64,000 nucleotides of DNA from Lutibacter maritimus (lineage in GTDB: Bacteria > Bacteroidota > Bacteroidia > Flavobacteriales > Flavobacteriaceae), in the NCBI RefSeq assembly GCF_900116115.1, contig NZ_FOZP01000002.1, forward strand, positions 62,001-126,000, read 5' to 3'. The notes beneath the pieces were generated by a model. That model saw nothing but the letters and a program-made list of their open reading frames with translations, was not told where the DNA came from and ran no database searches. Positions 1 through 9,191 of the stretch are shown here, in pieces; position 1 is the first letter of the stretch, and every line of letters begins with the position of its first letter. The translations under genes were made by a program, and so were the position numbers.

Positions 1-788
1 GCAAAAGCCCAACCGTTTTTATTTAAATCGGTGGCATAATTTGCCATAACTCTACCAGTATAACTCTTGTTGGTTGCTGCTGCAGAAACTTTACCTCCAG
101 CTTTATAATCTGATACTCGTGTAGTAAAATTAGTGGTTCCTAGAATATTTCCGAAAGAATGATCGGCCGAAGCAATTCCGTTTGAAAATTCTTGATTTCT
201 AAAAACATCGTTTAAGCCTCCCCAATTTCCCCATTGTGGTCGTCCATCATATAGTTTATTCATTTCAATACCATTTATTGAAATTAGTCCGTATTTAGAA
301 TCGTAACCACGAACTTTAAACCAAGATTGACTAAAATTAAAAGCGGCTGCTCTTAAAAAAGCGTCTTTTGATGATTGAAACAAACCCGCAATATTATCCG
401 AACTTCGTTCACCATTATCTAATAAATCATCGTCTGATAATAAAATAATACTCGATTCCTGAAATTCATTCTTTAACGGCTGCAAATATATTATGCCAAT
501 ATTATATTGTTTCGTGTCAGAAACAATTATTGGAATTTTTTGCACCTCGTAATTTTCTAAAAAAACTTCTAAATAATAAGTATCCGGAAGTATATTTTTA
601 AATTCAAACAAGCCATTTAAATCTGTTTTTTCAGAAATAATAGTGTTTTCAATTTTTACAGAAACTCCACTCAATTCCTTTTGAGAATTGAAATCATAAA
701 CAACTCCTCTTATAGAAGATTTTGTTTGTGCCGATATATTGAGTAAACAGAAAAATAAAACACTAGTAGTAAATACCAATGCTTTCAT
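1..788 (-). CDS. TonB-dependent receptor, N-terminal part (runs off the window)
   Basis: The first ~262 codons of an outer-membrane receptor are read from an ATG at 788. A signal peptide (residues 1-20, ending in ISAQ) is followed by a carboxypeptidase-regulatory-like beta domain at about 25-105 (the usual Bacteroidota N-terminal extension), then the start of the plug domain, where VRGYDSKYG and INGIEMN resemble plug motifs. Such receptors import siderophores, glycans or other ligands across the outer membrane using TonB energy. The beta-barrel lies outside the window, so the substrate cannot be told. No SusD-like partner is visible in the window, but one could lie beyond position 1. No exact -7 promoter match was seen upstream. 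The frame is open throughout. Confidence 0.85.
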   Translation of the reverse strand, partial: MKALVFTTSVLFFCLLNISAQTKSSIRGVVYDFNSQKELSGVSVKIENTIISEKTDLNGLFEFKNILPDTYYLEVFLENYEVQKIPIIVSDTKQYNIGIIYLQPLKNEFQESSIILLSDDDLLDNGERSSDNIAGLFQSSKDAFLRAAAFNFSQSWFKVRGYDSKYGLISINGIEMNKLYDGRPQWGNWGGLNDVFRNQEFSNGIASADHSFGNILGTTNFTTRVSDYKAGGKVSAAATNKSYTGRVMANYATDLNKNGWAF

Positions 789-887
789 ATACAATTTTTT
801 TCTAAATTACTATTTTTTAAAATATCAACCAAACTGAAATTTAAATAATTGTAAATAAAAATTTATTTTTGGACCAATATTTGTTTG

Positions 888-895
888 TAAATTTG
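888..895 (+). promoter_or_regulatory. Bacteroidota -7 element (TAAATTTG)
   Basis: Exact match to TAnnTTTG, 17 bp before the ATG of the endonuclease/phosphatase gene at 913. A TTG lies 16 bp further upstream and could be the -33 box. Confidence 0.55.
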
Positions 896-912
896 TACAT
901 CAAAAAAAATAC

Positions 913-1959
913 ATGAAACTTTTTACACTTATTTTTACCTTTATTTTATTTACTTCAAATACTATTTTTTGTCAAAAAAAATACGATATAAAAACAATTG
1001 CTTTTTATAATTTAGAAAACCTTTTTGATACTGAAAATGACACGCTGATTAATGATGAAGCAAGCCCTATTATGGAAATTAAAGAAAATAGGGCAGAAAT
1101 TTATCAGAAAAAACTAAATAACATGGCAAAAGTTATTTCAGAAATTGGTGAAGATGAAACTAAAAATAGCCCAGTAATAATTGGCGTTGCAGAAATAGAA
1201 AATAGAAAAGTGCTGGAAGATTTAATTTCAACAGATTATTTAAAGACTAAAAACTATAGCATAATACATTATGATTCACCCGATTTAAGGGGTATTGATG
1301 TTGGGTTTTTATATCAACCTTCATCTTTTAGACCTATCCACCATGAAACTTTTGAACTAAAATTATGGGAAGCAGACGGAACTAGAATCTACACTCGAGA
1401 TCAATTGTTAGTTTCTGGTTATTTAGGTGATGAATTAATTCACATCATTGTAAACCACTGGCCATCTAGACGCGGAGGGGAAGAAAAAAGCCGACCAACA
1501 CGCGAAAAAGCTGCCTATTTAAATACTCAAATAATTGAACAAATTAAATTAACAGATCCTAAGCCTAAAGTAATTATTATGGGTGATTTAAATGATGACC
1601 CAATTAATACCAGTTTAAAAGAAGTATTAAAAACAAAAGCAATTAAAGCCGAAGTTAATGAAGGGGATATTTACAACCCAATGGAAGATATGTTTAGACG
1701 TGGTCAAAACACTTTGGTTTACAGAGATAATATTAATTTATTTGATCAAATTATGTTTACTTCTCCACTATTAACTACTACAAAAGATTATAGCACCTAT
1801 AAAATGTACAAAGCTAATGTATACAATCCTCAATACTTAACAACTCAAACAGGTAAATACAAAGGATATCCTTTTAGAAGCTGGAGTTATAGCGGATTTA
1901 CTGATGGATATAGTGACCACTATCCAGTTTACATTTATTTAATTAAAGAAACTGAATAA
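913..1959 (+). CDS. Secreted endonuclease/exonuclease/phosphatase family protein
   Basis: A 348-residue protein of the EEP (DNase I / inositol phosphatase) fold. It has an N-terminal signal peptide (about 1-21). The fold's metal and catalytic motifs are all visible: NLENLFD (33-39), the metal-binding Glu in VAEIEN (E94), MGDLNDDP (223-230) and the C-terminal SDHYPV (S334-H336). It probably hydrolyses phosphodiester bonds in nucleic acid or a phosphoester outside the cytoplasm; the exact substrate is unknown. It is a single gene with its own promoter, converging on recJ with a 7-bp gap. Family assignment is secure; function beyond that is not. Confidence 0.85.
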   Translation: MKLFTLIFTFILFTSNTIFCQKKYDIKTIAFYNLENLFDTENDTLINDEASPIMEIKENRAEIYQKKLNNMAKVISEIGEDETKNSPVIIGVAEIENRKVLEDLISTDYLKTKNYSIIHYDSPDLRGIDVGFLYQPSSFRPIHHETFELKLWEADGTRIYTRDQLLVSGYLGDELIHIIVNHWPSRRGGEEKSRPTREKAAYLNTQIIEQIKLTDPKPKVIIMGDLNDDPINTSLKEVLKTKAIKAEVNEGDIYNPMEDMFRRGQNTLVYRDNINLFDQIMFTSPLLTTTKDYSTYKMYKANVYNPQYLTTQTGKYKGYPFRSWSYSGFTDGYSDHYPVYIYLIKETE

Positions 1960-1966
1960 ATTTACT

Positions 1967-3667
1967 TTAAAAATCTTCTTGTAAATCTTTCAAAAGCAAT
2001 TGAATACTGGTATTTCCATTCCAACGGTTTTCATCAATATTATAGGCTGCTTTAAAAGGTTTTCCATGTTGGATTAAATTTATTTTTGTACCCAAACCAA
2101 AACCAATGGCATTATAAGTTGATTGGTTTGAACCCTCAATAATACATAATTTTAAATGTGACTCATCTGCACCAACATTTCTACCGTAGCCATTATCTCT
2201 TAATCCCGATGAACTAAAAGTAGGTTTCATATTTTGTGGTCCAAACGGGCCTAATTGATTGATGATTCTAAAAAATTTTGGTGTTATTTCAGAAAGACTT
2301 ATTTCAGCATCAATAGAAATTTCTGGTATTCGTAGTTCCTCTGTAAGTGTGTTTTTTACAACCTCTTCAAACTTACGTTTAAAATTTAGGTAGTTTTCTT
2401 CTTTAATTGTTAATCCGGCGGCATATTTATGCCCACCAAATTGCTCAATAAATTCTGAACAAGCTTCTAGTGCTTCATATATATCAAATCCTTTTACAGA
2501 ACGTGCCGATGCCGCTAATTTATCGCCACTTTTTGTAAAAACTAAGGTTGGTTTGTAATAGGTTTCTATTAATCTAGAAGCCACAATACCAATAACACCT
2601 TTATGCCAATTTTCACTATAAACAACAGTTGAAAAGTTTTGTTGCTCATCAGTTTCTTCAATTTGTTGAAGTGCTTCATAAGTTATGGTTTTGTCTAATT
2701 CTTTTCTATCCGTATTATTTTGTTCAATCTCTGCAGCAAAATTAACTGCAGTTTCAAAATCAATTTCAGTTAATAATTCAACCGCATAATTTCCGTGCTT
2801 TATTCTTCCTGCAGCATTAATTCTTGGTGCAATAATAAAAACTACATCGGTAATTGTCAATTCTTCTTTTTTTATCTGATGAATCATTGCTTTAATTCCT
2901 GTTCTTGGTGATTGATTGATAATTTGCAATCCGTAATAAGCTAAAATCCTATTTTCACCAGTAATTGGCACAATATCTGCCGCAATTGCAACGGCAACTA
3001 AATCTAAATATTCAACTAAATCATCAATAGTTTGTCCTCTTTTTTCTGCTAATGCATGAATTAATTTAAACCCAACACCGCAACCACATAATTCTTTATA
3101 AGGATATGCACAATCTTCTCTTTTTGGATCTAAAACTGCAACAGCTTTCGGAATTTCATTTCCTGGTCTGTGATGATCACAAATAATAAAATCGATGCCT
3201 TTTTCATTGGCATACACAACTTTATCAATAGCTTTTATACCGCAATCTAATGCAATTATTAATGTAATTCCATTATCTTCAGCGTAGTCAATTCCTTGAT
3301 ATGAAATACCGTAACCTTCATCATACCTATCTGGAATATATGTTGCAACATTTGGATGAATTGTTTTTAAATATGATGCCATTAAAGAAACGGATGTAGT
3401 TCCATCAACATCATAATCTCCAAAAACCAATATGTTTTCAACGTTTTTAATTGCTTTTTCTATCCGTTCAACAGCTTTATCCATATCTTTCATTAGATAT
3501 GGGTTGTGCAAATTTTCTAATTTTGGTCTGAAAAAATCTTTTGCTTGTTCAAAAGTTTCAATTCCACGCTGTACTAACAATTTTGCAATAGTATAGTCAA
3601 CTCCTAATTCTTGAGCTAAATTTGAGGTAATAATTTTGTTTGGTTCGGGCTTAAAAGTCCAACGCAT
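1967..3667 (-). CDS. recJ: Single-stranded-DNA-specific exonuclease RecJ
   Basis: 566 residues, the usual RecJ length. RecJ degrades ssDNA 5' to 3' in recombinational and mismatch repair. The DHH-family phosphoesterase motifs are present: motif I VFGDYDVDGT (81-90), DCG (141-143) and the name-giving DHH at 164-166. The DHHA1 domain carries GGHKYAAGL near residue 415, and the C-terminal part fits the RecJ OB domain. The ATG at 3667 lies 16 bp after an exact promoter element. It is monocistronic, convergent with the EEP gene. Confidence 0.95.
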   Translation of the reverse strand: MRWTFKPEPNKIITSNLAQELGVDYTIAKLLVQRGIETFEQAKDFFRPKLENLHNPYLMKDMDKAVERIEKAIKNVENILVFGDYDVDGTTSVSLMASYLKTIHPNVATYIPDRYDEGYGISYQGIDYAEDNGITLIIALDCGIKAIDKVVYANEKGIDFIICDHHRPGNEIPKAVAVLDPKREDCAYPYKELCGCGVGFKLIHALAEKRGQTIDDLVEYLDLVAVAIAADIVPITGENRILAYYGLQIINQSPRTGIKAMIHQIKKEELTITDVVFIIAPRINAAGRIKHGNYAVELLTEIDFETAVNFAAEIEQNNTDRKELDKTITYEALQQIEETDEQQNFSTVVYSENWHKGVIGIVASRLIETYYKPTLVFTKSGDKLAASARSVKGFDIYEALEACSEFIEQFGGHKYAAGLTIKEENYLNFKRKFEEVVKNTLTEELRIPEISIDAEISLSEITPKFFRIINQLGPFGPQNMKPTFSSSGLRDNGYGRNVGADESHLKLCIIEGSNQSTYNAIGFGLGTKINLIQHGKPFKAAYNIDENRWNGNTSIQLLLKDLQEDF

Positions 3668-3683
3668 AGCATTAATTTTTCTT

Positions 3684-3691
3684 CAAAAATA
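3684..3691 (-). promoter_or_regulatory. Bacteroidota -7 element (TATTTTTG) of recJ
   Basis: Exact TAnnTTTG on the minus strand, 16 bp upstream of the recJ ATG. Confidence 0.55.
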
Positions 3692-3765
3692 AAGAAAATA
3701 TATTCAAAAAAAGCCAATTGTTTTTCACTTTTGGCCTTTTATAAATCAATATTACAATTTAAAAT

Positions 3766-4185
3766 TTACTTTTCTACATAAACTATTTCCGTAGTTACTT
3801 CCGAAAATTTACGGAACATCTCCATAACACCACAGTAGCGTTCTTCTGAAAGGTTTACTGCTTTTTCAATTTTATCTTTTTTAAAGTCTTTTCCATAAAA
3901 ACGAAACGTAACCTTCACTTTATCGTAAATTTTTGGATGTTCTTCGGTTAAATTTGCTTCTACTTCAATTTTAAAATCATCAACTTCAGCACGCATTTTT
4001 TTTAGTAACGATGCAATATCCATTGCTGAACAACCAGCCAAAGCCGTTAACATCATAGCTTTTGGACGTAAACCTTTTCCTTGACCACCAACTTCTGGAG
4101 CTGCATCAATCATTACATTTCCTTCAGGAGCAACAGATTCAAATAACATTTGCCCTTTCCAACTAACTTCAATTTTATTTGTCAT
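3766..4185 (-). CDS. OsmC family protein
   Basis: 139 residues with the OsmC/Ohr fold pattern. Two cysteines sit where the family has its peroxidatic and resolving residues: C52 in LAGCSAMD and C118 in ERYCGVMEM. Family members reduce organic hydroperoxides in the cytoplasm, though many OsmC-like proteins have no tested substrate. The gene stands alone with an exact promoter element 28 bp upstream. A second, less similar OsmC protein is encoded at 22034-22504. Confidence 0.85.
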   Translation of the reverse strand: MTNKIEVSWKGQMLFESVAPEGNVMIDAAPEVGGQGKGLRPKAMMLTALAGCSAMDIASLLKKMRAEVDDFKIEVEANLTEEHPKIYDKVKVTFRFYGKDFKKDKIEKAVNLSEERYCGVMEMFRKFSEVTTEIVYVEK

Positions 4186-4213
4186 AATAATAAATCATAA
4201 AATATATAGAAGT

Positions 4214-4221
4214 CAAATTTA
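4214..4221 (-). promoter_or_regulatory. Bacteroidota -7 element (TAAATTTG) of OsmC gene
   Basis: Exact TAnnTTTG on the minus strand, 28 bp upstream of the ATG at 4185. The remaining ~165 bp to the next gene is AT-rich with nothing recognisable except a one-mismatch element (TATATTCG, 4358-4365) that could serve the + strand operon. Confidence 0.5.
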
Positions 4222-4388
4222 CATGAAATATTTTCCTTTCCTCGTAACATTTTATACAAATTAATAACTAATACTTATATAAAGCTTCTTAAAAAAGAAA
4301 CTTTAAAATTTACAAATTAAATAACTTTTTCACGTTTATAATTAAATGAATAATTAGTATATTCGATAACGACTTAATATTGTTAAAT

Positions 4389-4967
4389 ATGAAAGATTTT
4401 TTTACTCAATTATCAACTTTAGAACAAACCTACTGGATAATAGCATTGGTTGGTTCTGCAGTTTTTATTGTTATTTTTTTTCTCACTTTTATTGGCGGTG
4501 CAGATTCCGATATGGACACAAATGCATCAGAATTTCAAGCTGATGATGGTGGTGTGGGGTTTCAATTTTTTACTTTTAAAGGAATTGTAGCCTTTTTTAC
4601 CATTTTTGGATGGACAGGTATTACTTGTTTAAATAACGGATTTTCTAGTACTGCAACTATAATAATTGCTACAATTGCCGGATTAATAATGATGGTTATA
4701 ACCTCATCATTATTTTATTGGATGCACAAATTAGCAGAATCTGGCACTTTAAATATTAATAATGCTGTTGGTGTTATTGGTGAAGTATATTTACCAATTG
4801 GTGCTGAACGCTCTAAAATGGGAAAAGTGCAAATTAAAGTGCAAGGTAGTTTACGCGAATTAGAAGCAATTACTGATGAATTAGAAGATTTAAAAACCGG
4901 CGCGATGGTAAAAGTTAGCAAAATTGTAAGTGCCGAAATATTACTTGTTGAAAAAATATCTAAATAA
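4389..4967 (+). CDS. NfeD-like membrane protein, flotillin partner
   Basis: 192 residues from the ATG at 4389; an in-frame TTG three codons earlier is a less likely start. An N-terminal transmembrane helix (about 10-32) is followed by an acidic linker, two further hydrophobic helices (about 60-105) and a C-terminal soluble part (about 120-192) predicted to be the OB fold typical of NfeD/YuaF proteins. Such proteins are encoded next to flotillins, and here the flotillin gene starts 9 bp downstream. Function is inferred from that pairing and the domain order; similarity at sequence level is modest, so the family name is tentative. Confidence 0.7.
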   Translation: MKDFFTQLSTLEQTYWIIALVGSAVFIVIFFLTFIGGADSDMDTNASEFQADDGGVGFQFFTFKGIVAFFTIFGWTGITCLNNGFSSTATIIIATIAGLIMMVITSSLFYWMHKLAESGTLNINNAVGVIGEVYLPIGAERSKMGKVQIKVQGSLRELEAITDELEDLKTGAMVKVSKIVSAEILLVEKISK

Positions 4968-4976
4968 AAAATACCT

Positions 4977-6620
4977 ATGAATTTATTATCACTTTTATTG
5001 CCACTTCAATCGGCCCCAACAGCAGTTTATTTAATTGGAGCTGCCATTTTTATTGTAGTAGTGTTCTTCTTTTCTATGATAAGAAGATACAAACGTTGTC
5101 CGTCCGACAGAATTTTAGTTGTGTACGGAAAAACTGGCGGAGGTCAATCTGCCAAATGTATTCACGGTGGAGCTTCATTTATTTGGCCAATTATTCAAGA
5201 TTACGAATTTTTGGATTTAACACCAATGTCTATTGAAGTAAACTTAACCAATGCCCTAAGTAAACAAAATATTCGTGTAAATGTACCTTCTCGTTTTACT
5301 ATTGGTATTTCAACAGAGCCAAGCGTAATGCAAAATGCTGCAGAACGTTTATTAGGCTTAACATTAGAATCTGTAAAAGATTTAGCACAAGAAATTATTT
5401 TTGGTCAGTTGCGTTTAGTGGTTGCTTCAATGGACATTGAAGAAATCAATTCAGACAGAGATCAATTTTTATCACACATTACACATAGTGTTGAAGCCGA
5501 ATTAAAAAAAGTTGGTTTAAAATTGATCAACGTAAATATTACTGATATTCATGATGAATCTGGTTATATTGAAGCTTTAGGAAAAGAAGCTGCGGCAAAA
5601 GCAATTAATGATGCTAAAATATCTGTAGCCCAAAAAGTTAGAGATGGATCTATTGGTGAAGCAGAAGCCATGCAAGACCAACGTGTAAGAGTAGCCGATG
5701 CTTTGGCTAAAGCTAAAATTGGAGAAGCGGAAGCCAACCAAACAGAACGTGTACAAGTAGCAGATAAAATTGCGACTGCAATGATTGGTGAAGCAAATGC
5801 CAACCAAAAAGAACGCGTATTAACTGCTGATGCCAGAGCAAAAGCAAAAATTGGGGAGGCAGAAGCGTTACAAATTGAAAGAATTAAAACTGCCAGTGCC
5901 AATGCAAAAGCTATTGAAGGTGAAAACCTTTCAAAAATTGAAATTGCAGAATCTGATGCTTTAAGAAGAGAGCGTGAAGCGGAAGCTGCAAAAAGAGCCA
6001 TTGCAGCTGAAAAAGTACAAGCTGCAAAAGCCTTAGAAGAAGCGTATGCTGCTGAAAAAATTGCCGAAGATGCTAGAGCAAAACGCAAGGAAGCCGAACA
6101 AGGTGCTGATATAATTGTACCTGCTCAAATTTCAAAAAGAAAAGTTGAAATTGATGCGGAAGCGGAAGCTGAACAAATTAGAAGAATTGCAAAAGGTGAA
6201 GCCGATGCTATTTTTATGAAAAAAGAAGCAGAAGCAAAAGGTATGTACGAAATACTTACTAAGCAAGCGCAAGGTTTAGACCAAATTGTAAAAGCAGCTG
6301 GTGATAATGCTAAAGATGCTGTTTTATTATTAGTTGCTGATAAGTTACCAGAACTAGTTAAAACTCAAGCCGAAGCAATTAAAAATATTAAAATTGATAA
6401 AGTTACCGTTTGGGAAAATGGCGGTGGCGCTGATGGAAAAACATCAACATCTAACTTTATTTCTGGAATGTATAAAGCTGTTCCGCCATTACAAGAAATG
6501 TTTAATATGGCTGGAATGCAATTACCAACCTATTTAAAAGGTGAAGAAATAGAAAAACCTACTGCCGAAACCAAAAAAAGCAGTGAAGATACTACTGAAT
6601 TAACTAATGAAAAAGAATAG
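4977..6620 (+). CDS. Flotillin family protein (SPFH domain)
   Basis: 547 residues. One N-terminal membrane helix (about 16-37) precedes an SPFH/band-7 domain (about 45-200) and a long alanine/glutamate-rich coiled coil (about 205-430) with a C-terminal oligomerisation region. Flotillins organise membrane microdomains and help to assemble membrane protein complexes. The coiled coil contains four exact-length 22-residue repeats (see separate entry). The C-terminal tail (about 515-547) is charged and low in complexity. It lies in an apparent operon with the NfeD-like protein, an MscS channel and an antiporter, which points to membrane stress or osmotic function. Confidence 0.9.
   Translation: MNLLSLLLPLQSAPTAVYLIGAAIFIVVVFFFSMIRRYKRCPSDRILVVYGKTGGGQSAKCIHGGASFIWPIIQDYEFLDLTPMSIEVNLTNALSKQNIRVNVPSRFTIGISTEPSVMQNAAERLLGLTLESVKDLAQEIIFGQLRLVVASMDIEEINSDRDQFLSHITHSVEAELKKVGLKLINVNITDIHDESGYIEALGKEAAAKAINDAKISVAQKVRDGSIGEAEAMQDQRVRVADALAKAKIGEAEANQTERVQVADKIATAMIGEANANQKERVLTADARAKAKIGEAEALQIERIKTASANAKAIEGENLSKIEIAESDALRREREAEAAKRAIAAEKVQAAKALEEAYAAEKIAEDARAKRKEAEQGADIIVPAQISKRKVEIDAEAEAEQIRRIAKGEADAIFMKKEAEAKGMYEILTKQAQGLDQIVKAAGDNAKDAVLLLVADKLPELVKTQAEAIKNIKIDKVTVWENGGGADGKTSTSNFISGMYKAVPPLQEMFNMAGMQLPTYLKGEEIEKPTAETKKSSEDTTELTNEKE
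5652..5915 (+). repeat. Four tandem 66-bp repeats in the flotillin coiled coil
   Basis: Units start at 5652, 5718, 5784 and 5850, each 66 bp (22 codons) and each beginning IGEAxAxQ..R. A fifth, degenerate unit follows. Twenty-two residues equals two 11-residue (hendecad) turns, the period of a long, weakly twisted coiled coil. Confidence 0.85.
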
Positions 6621-6683
6621 TTTTTATCCAATTGCCCATATGAAATTAAGTAGTATGGGCGATTAAAACTTAAATATTTAAAA

Positions 6684-7589
6684 ATGGAAGATCAATTAAA
6701 AAAAATTCTTTTTGACCCAACCGTTGGTAAATTAGTAACTATTTTAATTGGTATTATTATAATTTGGCTTGTTATTAAAGCTATTCAACGAAATTTTATT
6801 TCAAAATTAAAAGATAACAACAGTAGATATAAAACTAAAAAAATTTCAACCTTTGCTGGTTATTTATTTTCTATTATTTTAATAACTATTGTTTACAGTA
6901 ATAAATTAGGAGGTTTTACCATTGCTTTGGGTGTTGCAGGAGCAGGAATTGCTTTTGCTTTGCAAGAAGTTATTGCATCTTTTGCAGGTTGGTTAGCCAT
7001 ATTATTTGGTGGTTTTTATAAAACTGGTGATAGAGTTCAATTGGGCGGAATTAAAGGTGATGTAATGGGTATTGGTGTTTTACGAACTACCGTTATGGAA
7101 ATTGGTCAGTGGGTGGATGGCGATTTATACAACGGAAGAATAGTGTTAATTGCTAATAGTTTTGTTTTTAAAGAACCTGTTTTTAATTATTCCGGTGATT
7201 TTCCATTTTTATGGGATGAAATAAAGATACCTATTCAATTTGGAAGTAATTATGAAAAAGCTAAAATACTGTTTATTGAAATCGCAAAAAAAACAGTGGG
7301 TGATTTAACAGCTATTTCTCAAGAAAAATGGAATACTCTTCAAAAAAATTATTTATTAGAAAATGCCCAAACAGCACCAATGGTAACGCTTATTGCAAAT
7401 GATAATTGGGTTGAATTTACGTTAAGATATGTAGTGAATTTTAGAAAAAGGCGCATTACAAAATCAGAATTATTCACTCAAATATTAACAGAAGTTGAAA
7501 AAACGAATGGTGATATTAAATTTGCTTCTGCAACATTCCATTTAGTTGAAGCGCCCGAATTAAAAGTTAATCTTTCAAAAAAAATCTAA
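6684..7589 (+). CDS. MscS-type mechanosensitive channel family protein
   Basis: 301 residues with about three transmembrane helices, the last being the glycine/alanine-rich pore helix (around 85-110, GVAGAGIAFALQEVIASFAG), followed by the beta domain and a C-terminal cytoplasmic region. MscS-like channels open under membrane tension and release solutes on hypo-osmotic shock. The stop codon abuts the ATG of the next gene at 7590, so the two are probably translationally coupled. A 7-bp inverted repeat (6634-6640 / 6654-6660) lies between this gene and flotillin but has no T-run and is unlikely to stop transcription. A second, different MscS protein is encoded at 15084. Confidence 0.85.
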   Translation: MEDQLKKILFDPTVGKLVTILIGIIIIWLVIKAIQRNFISKLKDNNSRYKTKKISTFAGYLFSIILITIVYSNKLGGFTIALGVAGAGIAFALQEVIASFAGWLAILFGGFYKTGDRVQLGGIKGDVMGIGVLRTTVMEIGQWVDGDLYNGRIVLIANSFVFKEPVFNYSGDFPFLWDEIKIPIQFGSNYEKAKILFIEIAKKTVGDLTAISQEKWNTLQKNYLLENAQTAPMVTLIANDNWVEFTLRYVVNFRKRRITKSELFTQILTEVEKTNGDIKFASATFHLVEAPELKVNLSKKI

Positions 7590-8798
7590 ATGTTTTTAGC
7601 ATCAAAATTAGATCCAACTGTTGCTTTTGTTTCAGTTTTGGCAATACTTATTATTTTGTTAGGTTTAATTCTAAAAAGATTCAAACAACCATACATTATT
7701 GGTTATATTATAGTTGGTGCTTTATTGGGTGAACATGGAATTGGTTTAATTAAAGATGCCGATTCCATTCATCATTTAGGCGAAATTGGGATTATTTTAT
7801 TGCTATTTTTTATTGGAATGGAAATTAGTTTACCAGAATTGGTTAAACAATGGAAATTGGCAGTTGTTGGCACTTTATTACAGGTTTTTATTAGTGTTTT
7901 AATTGTTCTTTCTATAGGTCATTTTTTTAATTGGAACATTAATAGGTCTATTATTTTAGGTTTTGTAATTGCCTTAAGTAGCTCTGCTGTAATTATAAAA
8001 ATAATTCAAGATAAAAATTTAATAACTACAAGAATTGGAAAAAATGTTTTAAGCATTTTGCTGATGCAAGATATCATAATTGTTCCATTATTAATTATAA
8101 CATCAGTAATTGGTGGTAAGGAAGAACCAATGAAAAATATTATTTTAATGATTATTGGAGGATTGTTAGTAATGGCTATTTTAATTTACATATATGTAAA
8201 AAGAAGCATTAAATTACCTTTTGCCTCTAAATTAGAGAATGACCATGAATTGCAAGTTTTTGCGGCAATTTTGTTATGTTTTGGTGGTGCTCTATTAGCT
8301 TCTGCCTTTGGATTATCTCCTGCACTTGGTGCTTTTGTTGGTGGTATGGTTATGCACGTTTCTAAAGCAACTGACTGGATTTACGATACATTACATTCTT
8401 TTAGAGTTTTGTTTGTAGCGCTGTTTTTTGTTAGCATAGGACTACAAATAGATTTCGAATTTATCTATCAAAATTATGTAGCTATTTTAATTGTATTATT
8501 TTCGGTGTATATAACCAATCACTTCATAAATTCATTTATTCTTAAATTATTTTCTTGTAAATGGCATGAAGCAATTTTAGGCGGTGCATTATTGGCTCAA
8601 ATTGGCGAGTTGAGTTTTTTAATCAGTTCATCTGCGTATTCATTAGAAATTATGGAAAGTTTTGGCTACAAATTTACTATTAGCTTAATTTCATTAACTC
8701 TTTTAATAAGTCCTTTTTATATTTCAACAACTGAAAAACTACTTAAAACTTATCAAAAAAGGAAAATTTCACGATTAAGTAATAAAAAATATTTATAA
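7590..8798 (+). CDS. Cation:proton antiporter, CPA2 family
   Basis: 402 residues, almost entirely hydrophobic with about 12 predicted helices, matching the Na+/H+ exchanger fold of CPA2 (KefB/GerN type) proteins. The fold's signatures include the helix beginning IIGYIIVGALLGEHG (about 35-50) and SPALGAFVGGM near 245. It has no C-terminal TrkA_N or RCK domain, so any gating must come from elsewhere. It likely exchanges Na+ or K+ for H+ across the inner membrane. It begins directly at the mscS stop codon, consistent with co-translation and a shared role in ion balance. Confidence 0.88.
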   Translation: MFLASKLDPTVAFVSVLAILIILLGLILKRFKQPYIIGYIIVGALLGEHGIGLIKDADSIHHLGEIGIILLLFFIGMEISLPELVKQWKLAVVGTLLQVFISVLIVLSIGHFFNWNINRSIILGFVIALSSSAVIIKIIQDKNLITTRIGKNVLSILLMQDIIIVPLLIITSVIGGKEEPMKNIILMIIGGLLVMAILIYIYVKRSIKLPFASKLENDHELQVFAAILLCFGGALLASAFGLSPALGAFVGGMVMHVSKATDWIYDTLHSFRVLFVALFFVSIGLQIDFEFIYQNYVAILIVLFSVYITNHFINSFILKLFSCKWHEAILGGALLAQIGELSFLISSSAYSLEIMESFGYKFTISLISLTLLISPFYISTTEKLLKTYQKRKISRLSNKKYL

Positions 8799-8800
8799 AA

Positions 8801-9079
8801 ATGAGTTTTGGTGGTCACGTAAATGATATGGTTAATAGAATAAAGCAAAATGCTGCTTTAAAAAATGCCAGAAAAAGAAAGTTTAAAGGCGGAAATGATT
8901 ATGCGAATATAAAGTACACAAAAACAGAATATGATTTTCCGGAAGTTTCAGAAAAAGAATTAGAAAAAATTAAAATAAAAATTAGAAAAACAACAACATT
9001 TGAAAGAAATAAGCACTTAGTTTTTGGTGTTATTATAGCTTTTATAACTGTTTTAGCATTGTTAATTTTAAATTCTTAA
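8801..9079 (+). CDS. Small conserved flavobacterial membrane protein
   Basis: 92 residues: a basic, polar N-terminal part (MSFGGHVNDMVNRIKQN...) and one C-terminal transmembrane helix (about 72-90), so a tail-anchored inner-membrane protein. Close relatives are often labelled 'riboflavin synthase subunit beta' in databases, but there is no lumazine synthase domain here and the name should not be carried over. It begins 2 bp after the antiporter stop and is probably the last gene of the flotillin/MscS/antiporter operon. Function unknown. Confidence 0.8.
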   Translation: MSFGGHVNDMVNRIKQNAALKNARKRKFKGGNDYANIKYTKTEYDFPEVSEKELEKIKIKIRKTTTFERNKHLVFGVIIAFITVLALLILNS

Positions 9080-9191
9080 TTGTATATTTTTTGAATTTAG
9101 TTTTATATTGATTTCCTACTAAATTAATCGAGTAATAAATTTCATTTTCCTATTTTTACAAGTTATTACCTTTATTAGTTATAAATCAATA

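Noticed and set aside
5564-6088. Long open frame antisense to the flotillin coiled coil
   Set aside because: It mirrors the repetitive Ala/Glu coding sequence and its Ser/Ala-rich translation has no domain; the sense gene is certain.
6274-6283. TTTAGACC occurring inside the flotillin, EEP and hemD coding regions
   Set aside because: These copies lack the AACGT half at the right spacing and are not upstream of genes, so they are chance matches to part of the ECF motif.
6634-6660. Hairpin between flotillin and mscS
   Set aside because: 7-bp stem without a T-run; not convincing as a terminator and would cut an apparent operon.
8801-9079. Naming the 92-residue protein 'riboflavin synthase beta subunit'
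   Set aside because: No lumazine-synthase domain; the label is a database carry-over.
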